64,000 nucleotides of DNA. It comes from an uncultured Bacteroidales bacterium (GTDB lineage: Bacteria > Bacteroidota > Bacteroidia > Bacteroidales > Barnesiellaceae). Shown here in pieces: positions 7,330 to 16,232 of this stretch. The stretch lies in the NCBI GenBank assembly GCA_949298955.1, contig CASFYQ010000006.1, positions 1-64,000 on the forward strand, read 5' to 3'. Under the pieces are notes generated by a model that did no database searches, was not told the origin of the DNA, and was given only the letters and a program-made list of their open reading frames with translations. Each line of letters starts with the position of its first letter. Position 1 is the first letter of the stretch. A program made the position numbers and the translations under genes.

Positions 7330-9660
7330 ATGAAGAAATTTATCATCATATTTATGATATGCCTGTGGCATATCGGGCTGTCGTATGCCGAAACATCTGC
7401 CGAGGTTTCTGCCGAAGCATCTGCCAAGAAAACACTGGATATTAACCTTGTGGGACATGTGCTCGATAAGGAAACCAAGGAACATTTGCCCTATATTACC
7501 ATTTCGTTGAAAGGTACCACCGTGGGCACGATGACCGATGCTTCGGGACACTATTTCCTGAAAAATCTGCCCGAGGGAGATTTTGTGCTCGAAGCCTCGT
7601 CGGTAGGCTATGAGACCGGGCGCCGCAAGGTGTCGCTGAAAAAGGGTGTGACGCTTGAAATCGATTTCGAACTCGAGCCGAGTACCGTGGCTCTCAACGG
7701 GGTCGTGGTGTCGGCCAACCGTAGCGAGACGACGCGGCAGTTGGCTCCTACGTTGGTTAATGTGTTGAACATAAAGACCTTCGAAAGTACCAACTCCAAC
7801 ACCTTGGCTCAGGGGCTCAATTTTCAGCCGGGAGTGCGGGTCGAAAACGATTGTCAAAACTGCGGCTTCCAACAGGTGCGCATCAACGGGCTCGACGGCC
7901 CATACACGCAGATTCTCATGGATTCGCGGCCCATATTCAGTGCCTTGTCGGGGGTGTATGGGCTGGAACAGATTCCGGCAAACATGATTGAGCGGGTCGA
8001 GGTGATGCGGGGCGGCGGTTCCGCTCTGTTCGGTTCGTCGGCCATTGCGGGAACCATCAACATCATCACCAAGGAGCCGATGCGCAATAGCGGTTCGATA
8101 GCTCATAGCATCACGTCGGTAGGTGGTAGCGGCGATTTCGAGAACAACACCTCGCTCAATGCCTCGCTCGTGACCGACGACAACAAAGCCGGCCTGTATG
8201 TGTTCGGGCAAAACCGCCAGCGTGACGGTTATGACCACGACGGCGACGGGTTTACCGAGTTGCCCGAGCTGAATGCGCAGACTCTGGGAGTACGCTCCTA
8301 CGTGAAAACCAGCAATTACTCCAAACTTACGCTCGAATATCATCACATCAACGAGTATCGTCGGGGAGGAAATCTGCTGAGTCGTCCGCCCCACGAGGCC
8401 GACATCGCCGAGCAACTCGACCACTCGATCAACGGCGGTGGCCTCAATTACAACCTCTTTACTCCTAATGAGAAACATCGTATCAACCTCTATGTTTCGG
8501 CCCAACACATTGCCCGGCAGAGTTACTATGGCACGAAGCAAAATCTCGATGCCTATGGTGAGACCAGCGATTTGACGGTGGTAGCGGGCGGACAGTACAT
8601 ATACAGTTTCGACCGTTGTCTCTTTATGCCGGCCGACCTGACTGCCGGTATCGAGTATAACTATGACAAGTTGCACGACGAAATGAAAGGCTACAATCGA
8701 ACGACCCGCCAGGAGGTGCACATCGAGAGTGCTTTTCTGCAAAACGAATGGAAAAACAAGCGGTGGAGTTTTCTCGTAGGCGGAAGGTTCGACAAGCACA
8801 ACCTCATCGATCATGTCATTTTTAGTCCGCGAGTCAACGTGCGGTTCAATCCTACCTCCGACATCAACCTGCGGGCCAGTTATTCGTCGGGGTTCCGGGC
8901 TCCGCAGACCTATGATGAAGACTTGCATGTGGCTGCCGTGGGCGGCGAGGGAACCATTATACAACAGGCGGCAAACTTGAAAGAGGAGCGGTCGCACAGT
9001 TTGAGCCTTTCGGCCGATATGTATCGCCGGTTCGGAGCCTTCCAGTGCAACTTGTTGCTCGAAGGGTTCTATACCCGCCTCAATGATGTGTTTGTACTCG
9101 AAGAGATTGGGTTCGACCAAACCCACAACGCCAAGGTGAAGGAGCGGCGCAACGGCTCCGGAGCCGAGGTTGCCGGAGTCACTGTCGAAGGCAAGGTGGC
9201 CTATCTCTCGCTCGTTCAGTTGCAAGCCGGTTTCACCTGGCAGCAGAGCCACTATACCCGGCCCGAACGGTGGAGCGAAGACGCATCGGTACCGGCCGAA
9301 CGCCGCATCTTCCGCACTCCCGACTGGTATGGCTATTTCACGGCTACTTATACCCCCGTCAAGCCGTTGAGTATCGCCTTGTCGGGCACTTACACGGGCT
9401 CGATGCTGGTGCAGCACATGAAAGGGTATATTGCCCGAGATGTGGCGGTGACAACTCCCGATTTTTTTGATATGACAGCCAAGGTGTCGTATGATATTCC
9501 GCTTTATAAATACATGACTTTGCAGATTAATGCGGGTGTGCAGAATATTTTCGATGCCTATCAACGGGATTTCGACCAAGGCAAGGAGCGCGATTCGGGC
9601 TATATCTATGGCCCTTCCATGCCTCGCAGCTACTTTGCCGGCATGAAACTTTCGTTTTGA
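7330..9660 (+). CDS. TonB-dependent outer-membrane receptor with N-terminal carboxypeptidase-like domain
   Basis: The 776-residue protein has a signal peptide (MKKFIIIFMICLWHIGLSYA), then a CarboxypepD_reg-like domain at about residues 36-120. A plug domain follows at about 130-250, with VRINGLDGPYTQILMDSRP and GSALFGSSAIAGTINIIT, and the barrel ends in aromatic F. The plug carries DCQNC near residue 175, a possible disulfide or metal-binding pair. I placed the start at 7330 because the signal peptide begins there; an in-frame ATG at 7300 adds ten polar residues. It is not a SusC type, being shorter with no SusD neighbour, so the cargo is more likely a metal complex or cofactor. The His-rich gene upstream points to metal (inference). 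Confidence 0.9.
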   Translation: MKKFIIIFMICLWHIGLSYAETSAEVSAEASAKKTLDINLVGHVLDKETKEHLPYITISLKGTTVGTMTDASGHYFLKNLPEGDFVLEASSVGYETGRRKVSLKKGVTLEIDFELEPSTVALNGVVVSANRSETTRQLAPTLVNVLNIKTFESTNSNTLAQGLNFQPGVRVENDCQNCGFQQVRINGLDGPYTQILMDSRPIFSALSGVYGLEQIPANMIERVEVMRGGGSALFGSSAIAGTINIITKEPMRNSGSIAHSITSVGGSGDFENNTSLNASLVTDDNKAGLYVFGQNRQRDGYDHDGDGFTELPELNAQTLGVRSYVKTSNYSKLTLEYHHINEYRRGGNLLSRPPHEADIAEQLDHSINGGGLNYNLFTPNEKHRINLYVSAQHIARQSYYGTKQNLDAYGETSDLTVVAGGQYIYSFDRCLFMPADLTAGIEYNYDKLHDEMKGYNRTTRQEVHIESAFLQNEWKNKRWSFLVGGRFDKHNLIDHVIFSPRVNVRFNPTSDINLRASYSSGFRAPQTYDEDLHVAAVGGEGTIIQQAANLKEERSHSLSLSADMYRRFGAFQCNLLLEGFYTRLNDVFVLEEIGFDQTHNAKVKERRNGSGAEVAGVTVEGKVAYLSLVQLQAGFTWQQSHYTRPERWSEDASVPAERRIFRTPDWYGYFTATYTPVKPLSIALSGTYTGSMLVQHMKGYIARDVAVTTPDFFDMTAKVSYDIPLYKYMTLQINAGVQNIFDAYQRDFDQGKERDSGYIYGPSMPRSYFAGMKLSF

Positions 9661-9680
9661 GCATTTCCCGCTTCGATAAG

Positions 9681-9715
9681 ACAAGGAGCCACAGCAAACC
9701 GCCGTGGCTCCTTGT
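9681..9715. terminator. Bidirectional hairpin terminator between convergent receptors
   Basis: A perfect 12-base inverted repeat (ACAAGGAGCCAC at 9681-9692 with GTGGCTCCTTGT at 9704-9715) with an 11-base loop sits between the stop codons of the two convergent TonB-receptor genes. Confidence 0.8.
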
Positions 9716-9736
9716 GTATAAAGGTGATAGGAAAAT

Positions 9737-11668
9737 TCAGAAACTCAGGTTTACCCCCGCCATGAATGTAGCGCGAGGCATGGGGTATCCGGCATTGATT
9801 TCATAACGTTGTGCCAGCAGGTTTTCGCCGCGAGCCCACAGGCCGAGCCAGCGGTTTATCCGGAACGACGCGTTGAGGTTCCACAAGACAAACTCCTCGG
9901 TTTGTGCATTGTTGCCCACAGAGGTGTAGAGGTTATCGATATATTGCAGGCCGGTAGAGACCGTCCACCGTTTGTGGGTGTATTGTGCTCCGGCATAGAG
10001 CTTGTGTTCGGGAGCGCCTGTCACGGGATTTTCCATGTGCAGGTAGCTGTAATTGGCTTCGACCGACCAGTGGGAGCCGATGCGGTAGGCCACCTCGGTC
10101 TCCACGCCGCAGTTGTCTATTTCGCCGGTATTCATGTTCAGGGGGGAGGCCCCTTGGCGCGGCACGGTGACGATGAGGTTTTTGCCGTCGATGTAGAAAA
10201 GGTTGATGCCATAGGAGAGATTGCCGTCGAGCAGATGTTGAGCAAAGGCCAGTTCGTAGCTCCACATCGACTCGGGTTTCAAGTCAGGATTTTGGGGAGG
10301 AAACATATACATCTCGCGCAGAATAGGATAGCGAAACCCTTTCGAGGCCGAGGCTTTCAGTTCGATGGCGCGGGGCAGGTGGAATGCCAGTCCGGCTTGC
10401 GGCACCCATTCGGTCCCTACCCGAGAGTGATAGTCGACACGCACCCCGGCATCGAGGGTGAGCCGGCTTCCGAGGTCTTGCCTGAAATCGACGTAGCCGG
10501 CCAGTTCGTCTTCGTGTTTGTCGACCAGGTCGTTTGTCGTGCCCGCCTTCTCGCCGCTCACGGTTTTGTTCCAGGCATGGCCGCCGTAGCGGAACCAGTC
10601 GAAGCCCAGGGTGATGCGGTTGCCCGGGAAGAACCGGGTGCTTTGGTAGAGCGACAGCCCCATCATATTGTCGAACGAGAGGAACCGGCTTTCTTTCGGC
10701 TTTTCGCCTTTCGAGGGGGTATACCCGTCGTTAATCCAGTGATTGCCCCAGTTGTAGAAGAAGCTGGCGGCTCCCGAGGTTTTATCGTATTTGTTCTCTA
10801 CGGCAAAAGAGGTCATACCCCGGGTGATGCTTTGGTCGCCGTCGAGCAGCGGTGCGCTTACCGGTCCCGGATAGGAGGCGTTGAAATGGGTCACGTTGAC
10901 ATCGCCGCGCAGATTCCAGTTGTCGTCGATTTCATAACCCAGTTTGGCATAACCGCCGTATTGTTCGAATCCCATGTCGGAGCGGTGGCCGTCGGTGCGG
11001 TTGTACGAGCCGCTGATAAGGCTCGAAAAACGGCCCTTTCTGATGCGGTTGGTCACCTCGCTTTGCAGGGTGTTGAACGAGCCGTATCCCAGGTTGACGT
11101 TGGTCTTTACCCCCTCTTCGTGCATTTGGCGGGTGACGATGTTGATGACCCCGCCCATGGCATTCGAGCCGTAGAGTACCGAGGCCGGGCCGCGTAATAC
11201 CTCTATCCGTTCGGCCATGAACGACTGGTAGGCGTCGGAGATGGGGTGCCCGAAGATGCCGGCATATTGCGGGTGTCCGTCGATGAGCACCATCAACCGG
11301 CCCGAGCCGCCGCTCAATCCGCGTAAGGCTATACCGCCTGCTGCGCCGTCGGATACACCGTAGCCCATGATGCCTCGCGAGGTGATGAAGAGGCCGGGCA
11401 CTTGCTGGGTGAGTACCGGCAACACCGAGGGTTGCATGCTTTGCTCGATTTCCTCGCGGTCGACGACCGATACGGTGTGGGGCAAATGCCTCACATCGGT
11501 CTCGTTGCGGGTACCGGTGACGACTACCTCGCCGATGCGAATCGGGTCGGAGGGTTTCCCGGCCATAGCCAGAAAAGTGTTGTATGCCAGAGAGTCGATT
11601 TGTGCCGAAACCATTCCGGCGAAACTTAAAAACAGGGATAAAATTTTGATTCTCATTCGTTTGTTCAA
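9737..11668 (-). CDS. TonB-dependent receptor, BtuB/FepA-like size
   Basis: The 643-residue protein has a signal peptide ending near FAGMVSAQ. A TonB-box-like segment follows (IGEVVVTGTRNETDVRHLPHT starts near residue 44). The plug has GIALRGLSGGSGRLMVLIDG and RIEVLRGPASVLYGSNAMGGVINIVTR, and a barrel ends in NLSF. There is no carboxypeptidase-like extension, so it is the plain siderophore/cobalamin type. The substrate is not determinable. It is monocistronic and converges on the other receptor. Confidence 0.88.
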   Translation of the reverse strand: MNKRMRIKILSLFLSFAGMVSAQIDSLAYNTFLAMAGKPSDPIRIGEVVVTGTRNETDVRHLPHTVSVVDREEIEQSMQPSVLPVLTQQVPGLFITSRGIMGYGVSDGAAGGIALRGLSGGSGRLMVLIDGHPQYAGIFGHPISDAYQSFMAERIEVLRGPASVLYGSNAMGGVINIVTRQMHEEGVKTNVNLGYGSFNTLQSEVTNRIRKGRFSSLISGSYNRTDGHRSDMGFEQYGGYAKLGYEIDDNWNLRGDVNVTHFNASYPGPVSAPLLDGDQSITRGMTSFAVENKYDKTSGAASFFYNWGNHWINDGYTPSKGEKPKESRFLSFDNMMGLSLYQSTRFFPGNRITLGFDWFRYGGHAWNKTVSGEKAGTTNDLVDKHEDELAGYVDFRQDLGSRLTLDAGVRVDYHSRVGTEWVPQAGLAFHLPRAIELKASASKGFRYPILREMYMFPPQNPDLKPESMWSYELAFAQHLLDGNLSYGINLFYIDGKNLIVTVPRQGASPLNMNTGEIDNCGVETEVAYRIGSHWSVEANYSYLHMENPVTGAPEHKLYAGAQYTHKRWTVSTGLQYIDNLYTSVGNNAQTEEFVLWNLNASFRINRWLGLWARGENLLAQRYEINAGYPMPRATFMAGVNLSF

Positions 11669-11818
11669 TTCTTCATTTTCGTTTTATGACCGGACTATTG
11701 AGGCGAGATATGTTTGTGAAGATGCTTTGCTCATTTTCACAAGGTAATCCCCGAGGGAACCGATAGCCGGTCTCTCTTTTCTTGTAGGGTTGGATACCGT
11801 TTCTTTTGTGTGATGGTG

Positions 11819-12979
11819 TCAGTAACCAAACCGTTGGGCAGCCCGTTGCATTGACTCGACGATTTTCACGCCGAAGGGACAACGTGTTTCGCAGGCGTGG
11901 CAGGCGACACACTCCGAAGCATGGTGGTCGAGCGCCTTGTAGTGTTCACGCACGGTCTCGGGAATTTCGCCTTGGGCGACCGTCAGGTTATAGAATTTGT
12001 TCACCGAGGCGATGTCGATTTTCGATGTACAGGGAGCGCAGTGGCCGCAATACATGCAGTGGCCTTGCCACGAGAAGCGGTCGAGCCCGGTCATCACCCG
12101 GGTATAGTCGCGCTCTTGGGGAGTGGCTTGGCACCAGGCTACCGCCCGGGCTATCTCGTTGCGGCTCTTGCAACCCACCATCACGGCAGCCACGGCCGGA
12201 CGGGTGAGGGCATATTCGATGGCCTGTACCGGAGTGAAGGCACAGCCGAAGGGTGAGTTCTCCCGGTCGAGCAGGTCGCCGCCGCCGAAGACCTTCATCA
12301 CATCGATGGCCACGCCTTCGCGTTCGCACAAGGCATAGAATTGCTCGCGGGCCGGGTCGATGTTGTGCAGGGTACCGGCGTAGCTTGCCTGGTCGAAGAG
12401 CGTGTCGACATCTTCATTGGGGGGCAGCAGGTCGTAGCAGGGATTGATAGAGAAGAGGATTACGTCGATGAGTCCCGTCTTCACCGCCATGCCGGCCACG
12501 ATGGGGTTGTGGCTGCTCATACCTATGTGACGTATCTTGCCCTCGGCTTTCAGCCGTCGGGCTATCTCGATGATTTCGTGGTCGAACACGGTATGGAAAT
12601 CCTCTTCCGAGTCGACATAGTGAATCATGCCTATATCCACATAGTCGGTGCGCAACTGTTCGAGCAAGGTTTCAAATGATTCGATTGTTTTCTTGGGGTC
12701 GCGGGTGCGCAGATACTGGTCGTTTTCCCAGACGGTACACAAATGCCCTTGTATGACGAAGCGGTCACGGCGGCCTTCGAGCGCTTGCCCGATATGGGTC
12801 CGCAAGTCGGGATTCGACGAGTAGAGGTCGACAAAGTTGATACCTTGTTCGATGGCAAAATCAAAATCGGTTTTCACCTCCTCGGCGCTTTTGTTCATAA
12901 AACCCTCACAGCCGAGGGCGACGGCGCTCACCTGTATCCCGGTGCGGCCTAATGTACGGTATTCCATAAGCGGATTCAA
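11819..12979 (-). CDS. Aldo/keto reductase with C-terminal 4Fe-4S domain (cytoplasmic)
   Basis: The 386-residue protein has an aldo/keto reductase barrel at about residues 1-270, with YRTLGRTGIQVSAVALGCEG at the start. Two cysteine groups follow near the C-terminus: CMYCGHCAPC (about residue 297) and CVACHACETRCPFGV (about 353-367). No signal peptide is present. The start codon overlaps the stop of the previous gene by 4 bases, so translation is probably coupled. It is the third gene of the ferredoxin-aldo/keto reductase operon. The Fe-S domain suggests electrons enter from a ferredoxin-like partner rather than only from NADPH (inference). The substrate is unknown. Confidence 0.88.
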   Translation of the reverse strand: MNPLMEYRTLGRTGIQVSAVALGCEGFMNKSAEEVKTDFDFAIEQGINFVDLYSSNPDLRTHIGQALEGRRDRFVIQGHLCTVWENDQYLRTRDPKKTIESFETLLEQLRTDYVDIGMIHYVDSEEDFHTVFDHEIIEIARRLKAEGKIRHIGMSSHNPIVAGMAVKTGLIDVILFSINPCYDLLPPNEDVDTLFDQASYAGTLHNIDPAREQFYALCEREGVAIDVMKVFGGGDLLDRENSPFGCAFTPVQAIEYALTRPAVAAVMVGCKSRNEIARAVAWCQATPQERDYTRVMTGLDRFSWQGHCMYCGHCAPCTSKIDIASVNKFYNLTVAQGEIPETVREHYKALDHHASECVACHACETRCPFGVKIVESMQRAAQRFGY

Positions 12980-14358
12980 AATTCTTTACCTTGTTTCAAA
13001 TCTTCGACAAAGCGGTCGATGCGATGCAGTTCCTTGGGTATGTCGATGCTTTGCGGGCAATGGTGTATGCACTGTCCGCACCCCACGCAGTGGTTGGCTT
13101 GGCGCAATTTGGGTACGCTGCGGTCATACCCGATGAGGAATGCTCGCCGGGCCTTGCGGTAGTTCTCGTCCTGCGACGAAGCTGGCACGTTGCCTTCGTT
13201 GATGCACTTGTTATAGTGGACGAGAATGGCGGGTATGTCGATGCCGTAGGGGCAAGGCATGCAATATTTGCAGTCGTTGCAGGGAATCGTGGGGTAGCGC
13301 ATCATCAGTTGGGCGGTCTCTTCGAGAAAATCCCGGTCGTTGTCGGTGAGGGGATCGAGGGGCGAATAGGTGCGCAAGTTGTCTTGCAGATGCTCCATGT
13401 AGGTCATGCCGCTCAGCACGGTGAGCACGTCGGGGAAAGAGCCGGCAAAGCGGAAGGCCCATGAGGCCACGCTCAACTCGGGTTTCCGTTGTTTGAGTTT
13501 GGCAGCGATGTGGTCGTGTACGTTCGACAGACGGCCGCCCAGCAGGGGCTCCATGATGATGGCGGGAATGTTGCGCTTTTTCAATTCGGCATAGAGATAC
13601 TCGGCGTTTACGTTGCGTCCCGAAGCGTGGAGCCAGTCGACGTAGTTGAGCTGAATCTGTACAAAGTCCCAGTGGGCAAAATCGTCCATGGCCAGCACCT
13701 CGTCAAAGACATCTTTTGTGCCGTGGAACGAGAAACCCAGGTTGCGGATACGACCTGCCTTGCGCTCCTCGATGAGGAAATCGAGCAGGCCGTTGTCGAT
13801 GTAGCGGGCCCGGAAGGTCTCGATGCCGCCGTTGCCGATGGAGTGGAGCAGGTAGTAGTCGATGTAGTCGACTTGCAGGTCGACAAACGACTTGCGGTAC
13901 ATGGCGATGGAGTTTTCGCGGGTATAGTTGGCAAAATTGGACAATTTGGTGGCGATGAAATATTTGTCGCGCGGATAGCGTTTGAGGGCGATACCGGTCG
14001 CTTTTTCCGAGCCGCCCTGCATGTAGACTGGAGCGGTGTCGAAATAATTCACGCCGTGGGCGATGGCATAGTCGACCAGTTCGTTTACGGCTTCCTGGTC
14101 GATGGTGCTGCTGGTTCCGTCGGACGAAGGGATACTCGGCAGTCGCATCATGCCGTAGCCCAGCAACGACACACGGTCGTGGGTGGTGGGGTTGGTGCGG
14201 TAGGTCATCTGGTCGGTGGGGATTTCGGTCGTTGCCGTGTGAGCCTCTTGCTGCCGGTTTTTACACCCGGGCAGTATGGCGGTCGAGGCGATGGCCGTTC
14301 CGCCCAAGACTTTCAGGAAATTCCTGCGGTCTATATGTTTGTTTTGCTTGTTTTCCAT
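12976..14358 (-). CDS. Tat-exported lipoprotein aldo/keto reductase with two 4Fe-4S motifs
   Basis: The 460-residue protein opens with a twin-arginine signal (DRRNFLKVLGG), a short hydrophobic stretch and a lipobox-like LPGC near residue 32. It thus looks like a folded, cofactor-loaded protein exported by Tat and anchored by lipid. The aldo/keto reductase domain covers about residues 55-345. The C-terminal ferredoxin region has CNDCKYCMPCPYGIDIP and CVGCGQCIHHCPQSIDIP. A periplasmic aldo/keto reductase has little access to NADPH. Electrons could therefore come from the membrane Fe-S protein encoded 19 bases upstream (inference). It overlaps the next gene by 4 bases. tatA/tatC lie 6-7 kb away. 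Confidence 0.85.
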   Translation of the reverse strand: MENKQNKHIDRRNFLKVLGGTAIASTAILPGCKNRQQEAHTATTEIPTDQMTYRTNPTTHDRVSLLGYGMMRLPSIPSSDGTSSTIDQEAVNELVDYAIAHGVNYFDTAPVYMQGGSEKATGIALKRYPRDKYFIATKLSNFANYTRENSIAMYRKSFVDLQVDYIDYYLLHSIGNGGIETFRARYIDNGLLDFLIEERKAGRIRNLGFSFHGTKDVFDEVLAMDDFAHWDFVQIQLNYVDWLHASGRNVNAEYLYAELKKRNIPAIIMEPLLGGRLSNVHDHIAAKLKQRKPELSVASWAFRFAGSFPDVLTVLSGMTYMEHLQDNLRTYSPLDPLTDNDRDFLEETAQLMMRYPTIPCNDCKYCMPCPYGIDIPAILVHYNKCINEGNVPASSQDENYRKARRAFLIGYDRSVPKLRQANHCVGCGQCIHHCPQSIDIPKELHRIDRFVEDLKQGKEF

Positions 14359-14377
14359 TGTCTCCTGTTTTGAAAGG

Positions 14378-15871
14378 TTAGATGATGCGGTGTTTTTGAT
14401 GCCCCTCTACATAGATGGCGCTGAATGGACGGGCCGGGCACAGGTTCTCGCAGGCGCCGCAGCCGATGCAACGCTCGGTGTTGACAACCGGGATTCGGGG
14501 CGAGTCGGCCACGTCGGGGTCCGAGGCGACCATCTGAATGGCTCCCACGGGACAGTGGCGGGCGCAGTTTCCGCAACTCACACCGTCGGTGAGGACGATA
14601 CAGTTGTCTTTCACCCATACGGCATGCCCTATCTGTATGCCCGATTTTTCGGCCAAAGAGGTCAGACGGATAGCGTCAGTGGGACAGACTTCGGCACATT
14701 TCGCACATTCCGGGCGGCAATATCCCCGCTCGTAAGACATTTCGGGTTGCATGAAAGTCATCAACTTGCCCGACGGGCGCAGCACCTGATTGGGACAGTT
14801 CGAGATACACAACTGGCAGGCGGTGCAGTGCTGGGCCAGATGCGAGGCGCTGAGCGAGCCCGGTGGAGTGATGGGGGTGGCACGCTTGGGTATTTTCTTT
14901 TCTTCGATAATCGCGAGGCCTCCGTCGACTTTCATCTCTTGTGCTTTCAGCAGTGCACTCCCTGCCAATACGCCGGTGAGGGTGAGGAATGCCCGGCGCG
15001 ATTCGGCTCCTTTCTCCTCGGTGCCGGTGGCCGGTTTTGTCGGTCGAACGGCCCGGGTGCGAGGCGCGTAGCGTATGGCACCTTGGCGGCATTTGTCAAT
15101 ACAGTCGAAACACGTCACGCAGCGGCTGTAATCGATGGTGTGGTTTTTGGCGTCGATGCACGAAGCCTTGCAGTTGCGGGCACACGACTGGCAGCCGTTG
15201 CATTTGCTTGTATCGATGACAGGGCGGAAGAGCGAGAAGTGCGAAAGCATTCCCAGAGTGGTGCCTACCGGGCAGATGGTGTTGCAATAGGTGCGTCCGT
15301 TGCGCCAGGCCAGCACGACGATGACGGCAAGGGTGATAAGGGCCACGAGGAGCGAGGGGAGGCTTTTGAGCCAAACCTCGGTCGAGTAGAAGGCATAGCT
15401 GTCGAAATGTTCGGCCACGGCAGCGAGCAGGTTGTTCCCCCATCGGTAAACAGGTGCGAACAGATTGGTGGCAATGCGGCCGTAGGCACTGTATGGTGCG
15501 ATGAGGGCGGCCCACGAAGCCAGCCCGGCTACCATTGTGGCGATGAAGATGACCAGCATACCGTAGCGCAGCCACGAAAGGGCCGGCGAGTAGCGGAAGC
15601 GGTTCTTCTTGTGTTTGCCGGCTACCCACGAAACGATGTCCTGAAATACACCCAGCGGGCAGATGACCGAGCAGTAGATGCGGCCGAAGAGCAGGGTGAG
15701 TGCGACGAGCAGAATGATAACACCCGCATTTAAGGCCAGCACGGCCGGGAGAAATTGTATTTTGGCCAGCCAGCCGAACCACAGGTGCAGTGTGCCCGTG
15801 ACGTCGAGGAACAGCAGCGTGATGAGTGCAAAGCAGATAGTTGCTGCAACTATTCTGATTTTTCGTAACAT
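14378..15871 (-). CDS. Membrane polyferredoxin, NapH-like and NapG-like halves fused
   Basis: The N-terminal half of this 497-residue protein has about five membrane helices and two CxxxCP motifs (YCSVICPLG near residue 66, YCNTICPVG near 198), as in NapH/NosR/RdxA membrane ferredoxins. Ferredoxin motifs follow: CNGCQSCARNCKASC and CVTCFDCIDKC. At about residue 292 RRAFLTLTGVLAGSALL resembles a twin-arginine signal and begins a NapG-like part. That part carries CTACQLCISNCP, CAKCAEVCP, CGNCARHCP and CIGCGACENLCP. This suggests one protein carrying electrons from the membrane quinol pool to the periplasmic side. It heads the operon with the two aldo/keto reductases. An operator and a promoter lie upstream at 16098-16166. 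Confidence 0.85.
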   Translation of the reverse strand: MLRKIRIVAATICFALITLLFLDVTGTLHLWFGWLAKIQFLPAVLALNAGVIILLVALTLLFGRIYCSVICPLGVFQDIVSWVAGKHKKNRFRYSPALSWLRYGMLVIFIATMVAGLASWAALIAPYSAYGRIATNLFAPVYRWGNNLLAAVAEHFDSYAFYSTEVWLKSLPSLLVALITLAVIVVLAWRNGRTYCNTICPVGTTLGMLSHFSLFRPVIDTSKCNGCQSCARNCKASCIDAKNHTIDYSRCVTCFDCIDKCRQGAIRYAPRTRAVRPTKPATGTEEKGAESRRAFLTLTGVLAGSALLKAQEMKVDGGLAIIEEKKIPKRATPITPPGSLSASHLAQHCTACQLCISNCPNQVLRPSGKLMTFMQPEMSYERGYCRPECAKCAEVCPTDAIRLTSLAEKSGIQIGHAVWVKDNCIVLTDGVSCGNCARHCPVGAIQMVASDPDVADSPRIPVVNTERCIGCGACENLCPARPFSAIYVEGHQKHRII

Positions 15872-15910
15872 AGAAGTTTGTTTTTACTGTTAAATTGATG
15901 TGTCGGAATC

Positions 15911-15929
15911 ATTTTTCATGATGAAAAAT
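15911..15929. repeat. 19-base palindrome in the leader of the ferredoxin operon
   Basis: ATTTTTCAT, a central G and ATGAAAAAT form a perfect inverted repeat with 9-base arms, 40-58 bases upstream of the ferredoxin start codon. It could be a repressor site or an mRNA structure near the ribosome site. No regulator can be assigned. Confidence 0.5.
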
Positions 15930-16097
15930 CACCTACGAAAATACAAAAGATTTTATATTTCGGGAGCCTGTGGCTCGGAAAAAGCTCATTTGCCGGCTGT
16001 TTTTTTACGATTGTCGAGTCCTCTCTCTTTCCCGCTTTGCCGACGTGCCGCATGGCTGTCCTTTCGCATGGTATGGCAGAGGCTCTTTATCCGGATA

Positions 16098-16128
16098 CAA
16101 AGATAGCAGAGGCCGGTACACCGTAAAA
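16098..16128 (-). promoter_or_regulatory. Predicted promoter of the ferredoxin-aldo/keto reductase operon
   Basis: Read on the minus strand, 16105-16098 is TATCTTTG, a perfect TAnnTTTG -7 box. TTTT at 16128-16125 is a weak -33 box, 19 bases upstream. A weak -33 with an adjacent operator is what an activator-dependent promoter looks like. Confidence 0.6.
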
Positions 16129-16134
16129 GAGACA

Positions 16135-16166
16135 GATTACAGATAGTTGTACCTATATTACAGATT
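16135..16166. promoter_or_regulatory. AraC-type operator candidate, copy 1
   Basis: The 32-base block begins GATTACAGATAG and ends TTACAGATT. It contains ATTACAGAT twice as a direct repeat with 21-base period, two helical turns, as expected for AraC-family sites. It matches the block at 17645-17676 at 26 of 32 positions. It starts 29 bases upstream of the -7 box of the minus-strand promoter, the same distance as at copy 2. It also lies 67 bases before the NUDIX start. Confidence 0.65.
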
Positions 16167-16232
16167 ATATTTAGATGTCCTTATACTTTGATGCAGGTCT
16201 TATGCGTTTATTTTTTATAAGAAATATTTGTC

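Larger units (their letters stand above)
15872..16232. other. Divergent regulatory region between the ferredoxin operon and the NUDIX gene
   Basis: This region holds a 19-base palindrome (15911-15929), a minus-strand promoter (16098-16128) and an AraC-type operator candidate (16135-16166). The leader from the predicted start site to the ferredoxin start codon would be about 220 bases. I see no small gene in it. Confidence 0.5.

Noticed and set aside
7171-9684. Long open frame opposite the TonB receptor
   Set aside because: It is antisense to a receptor with signal peptide, plug and barrel. No domain was recognised in the antisense product.
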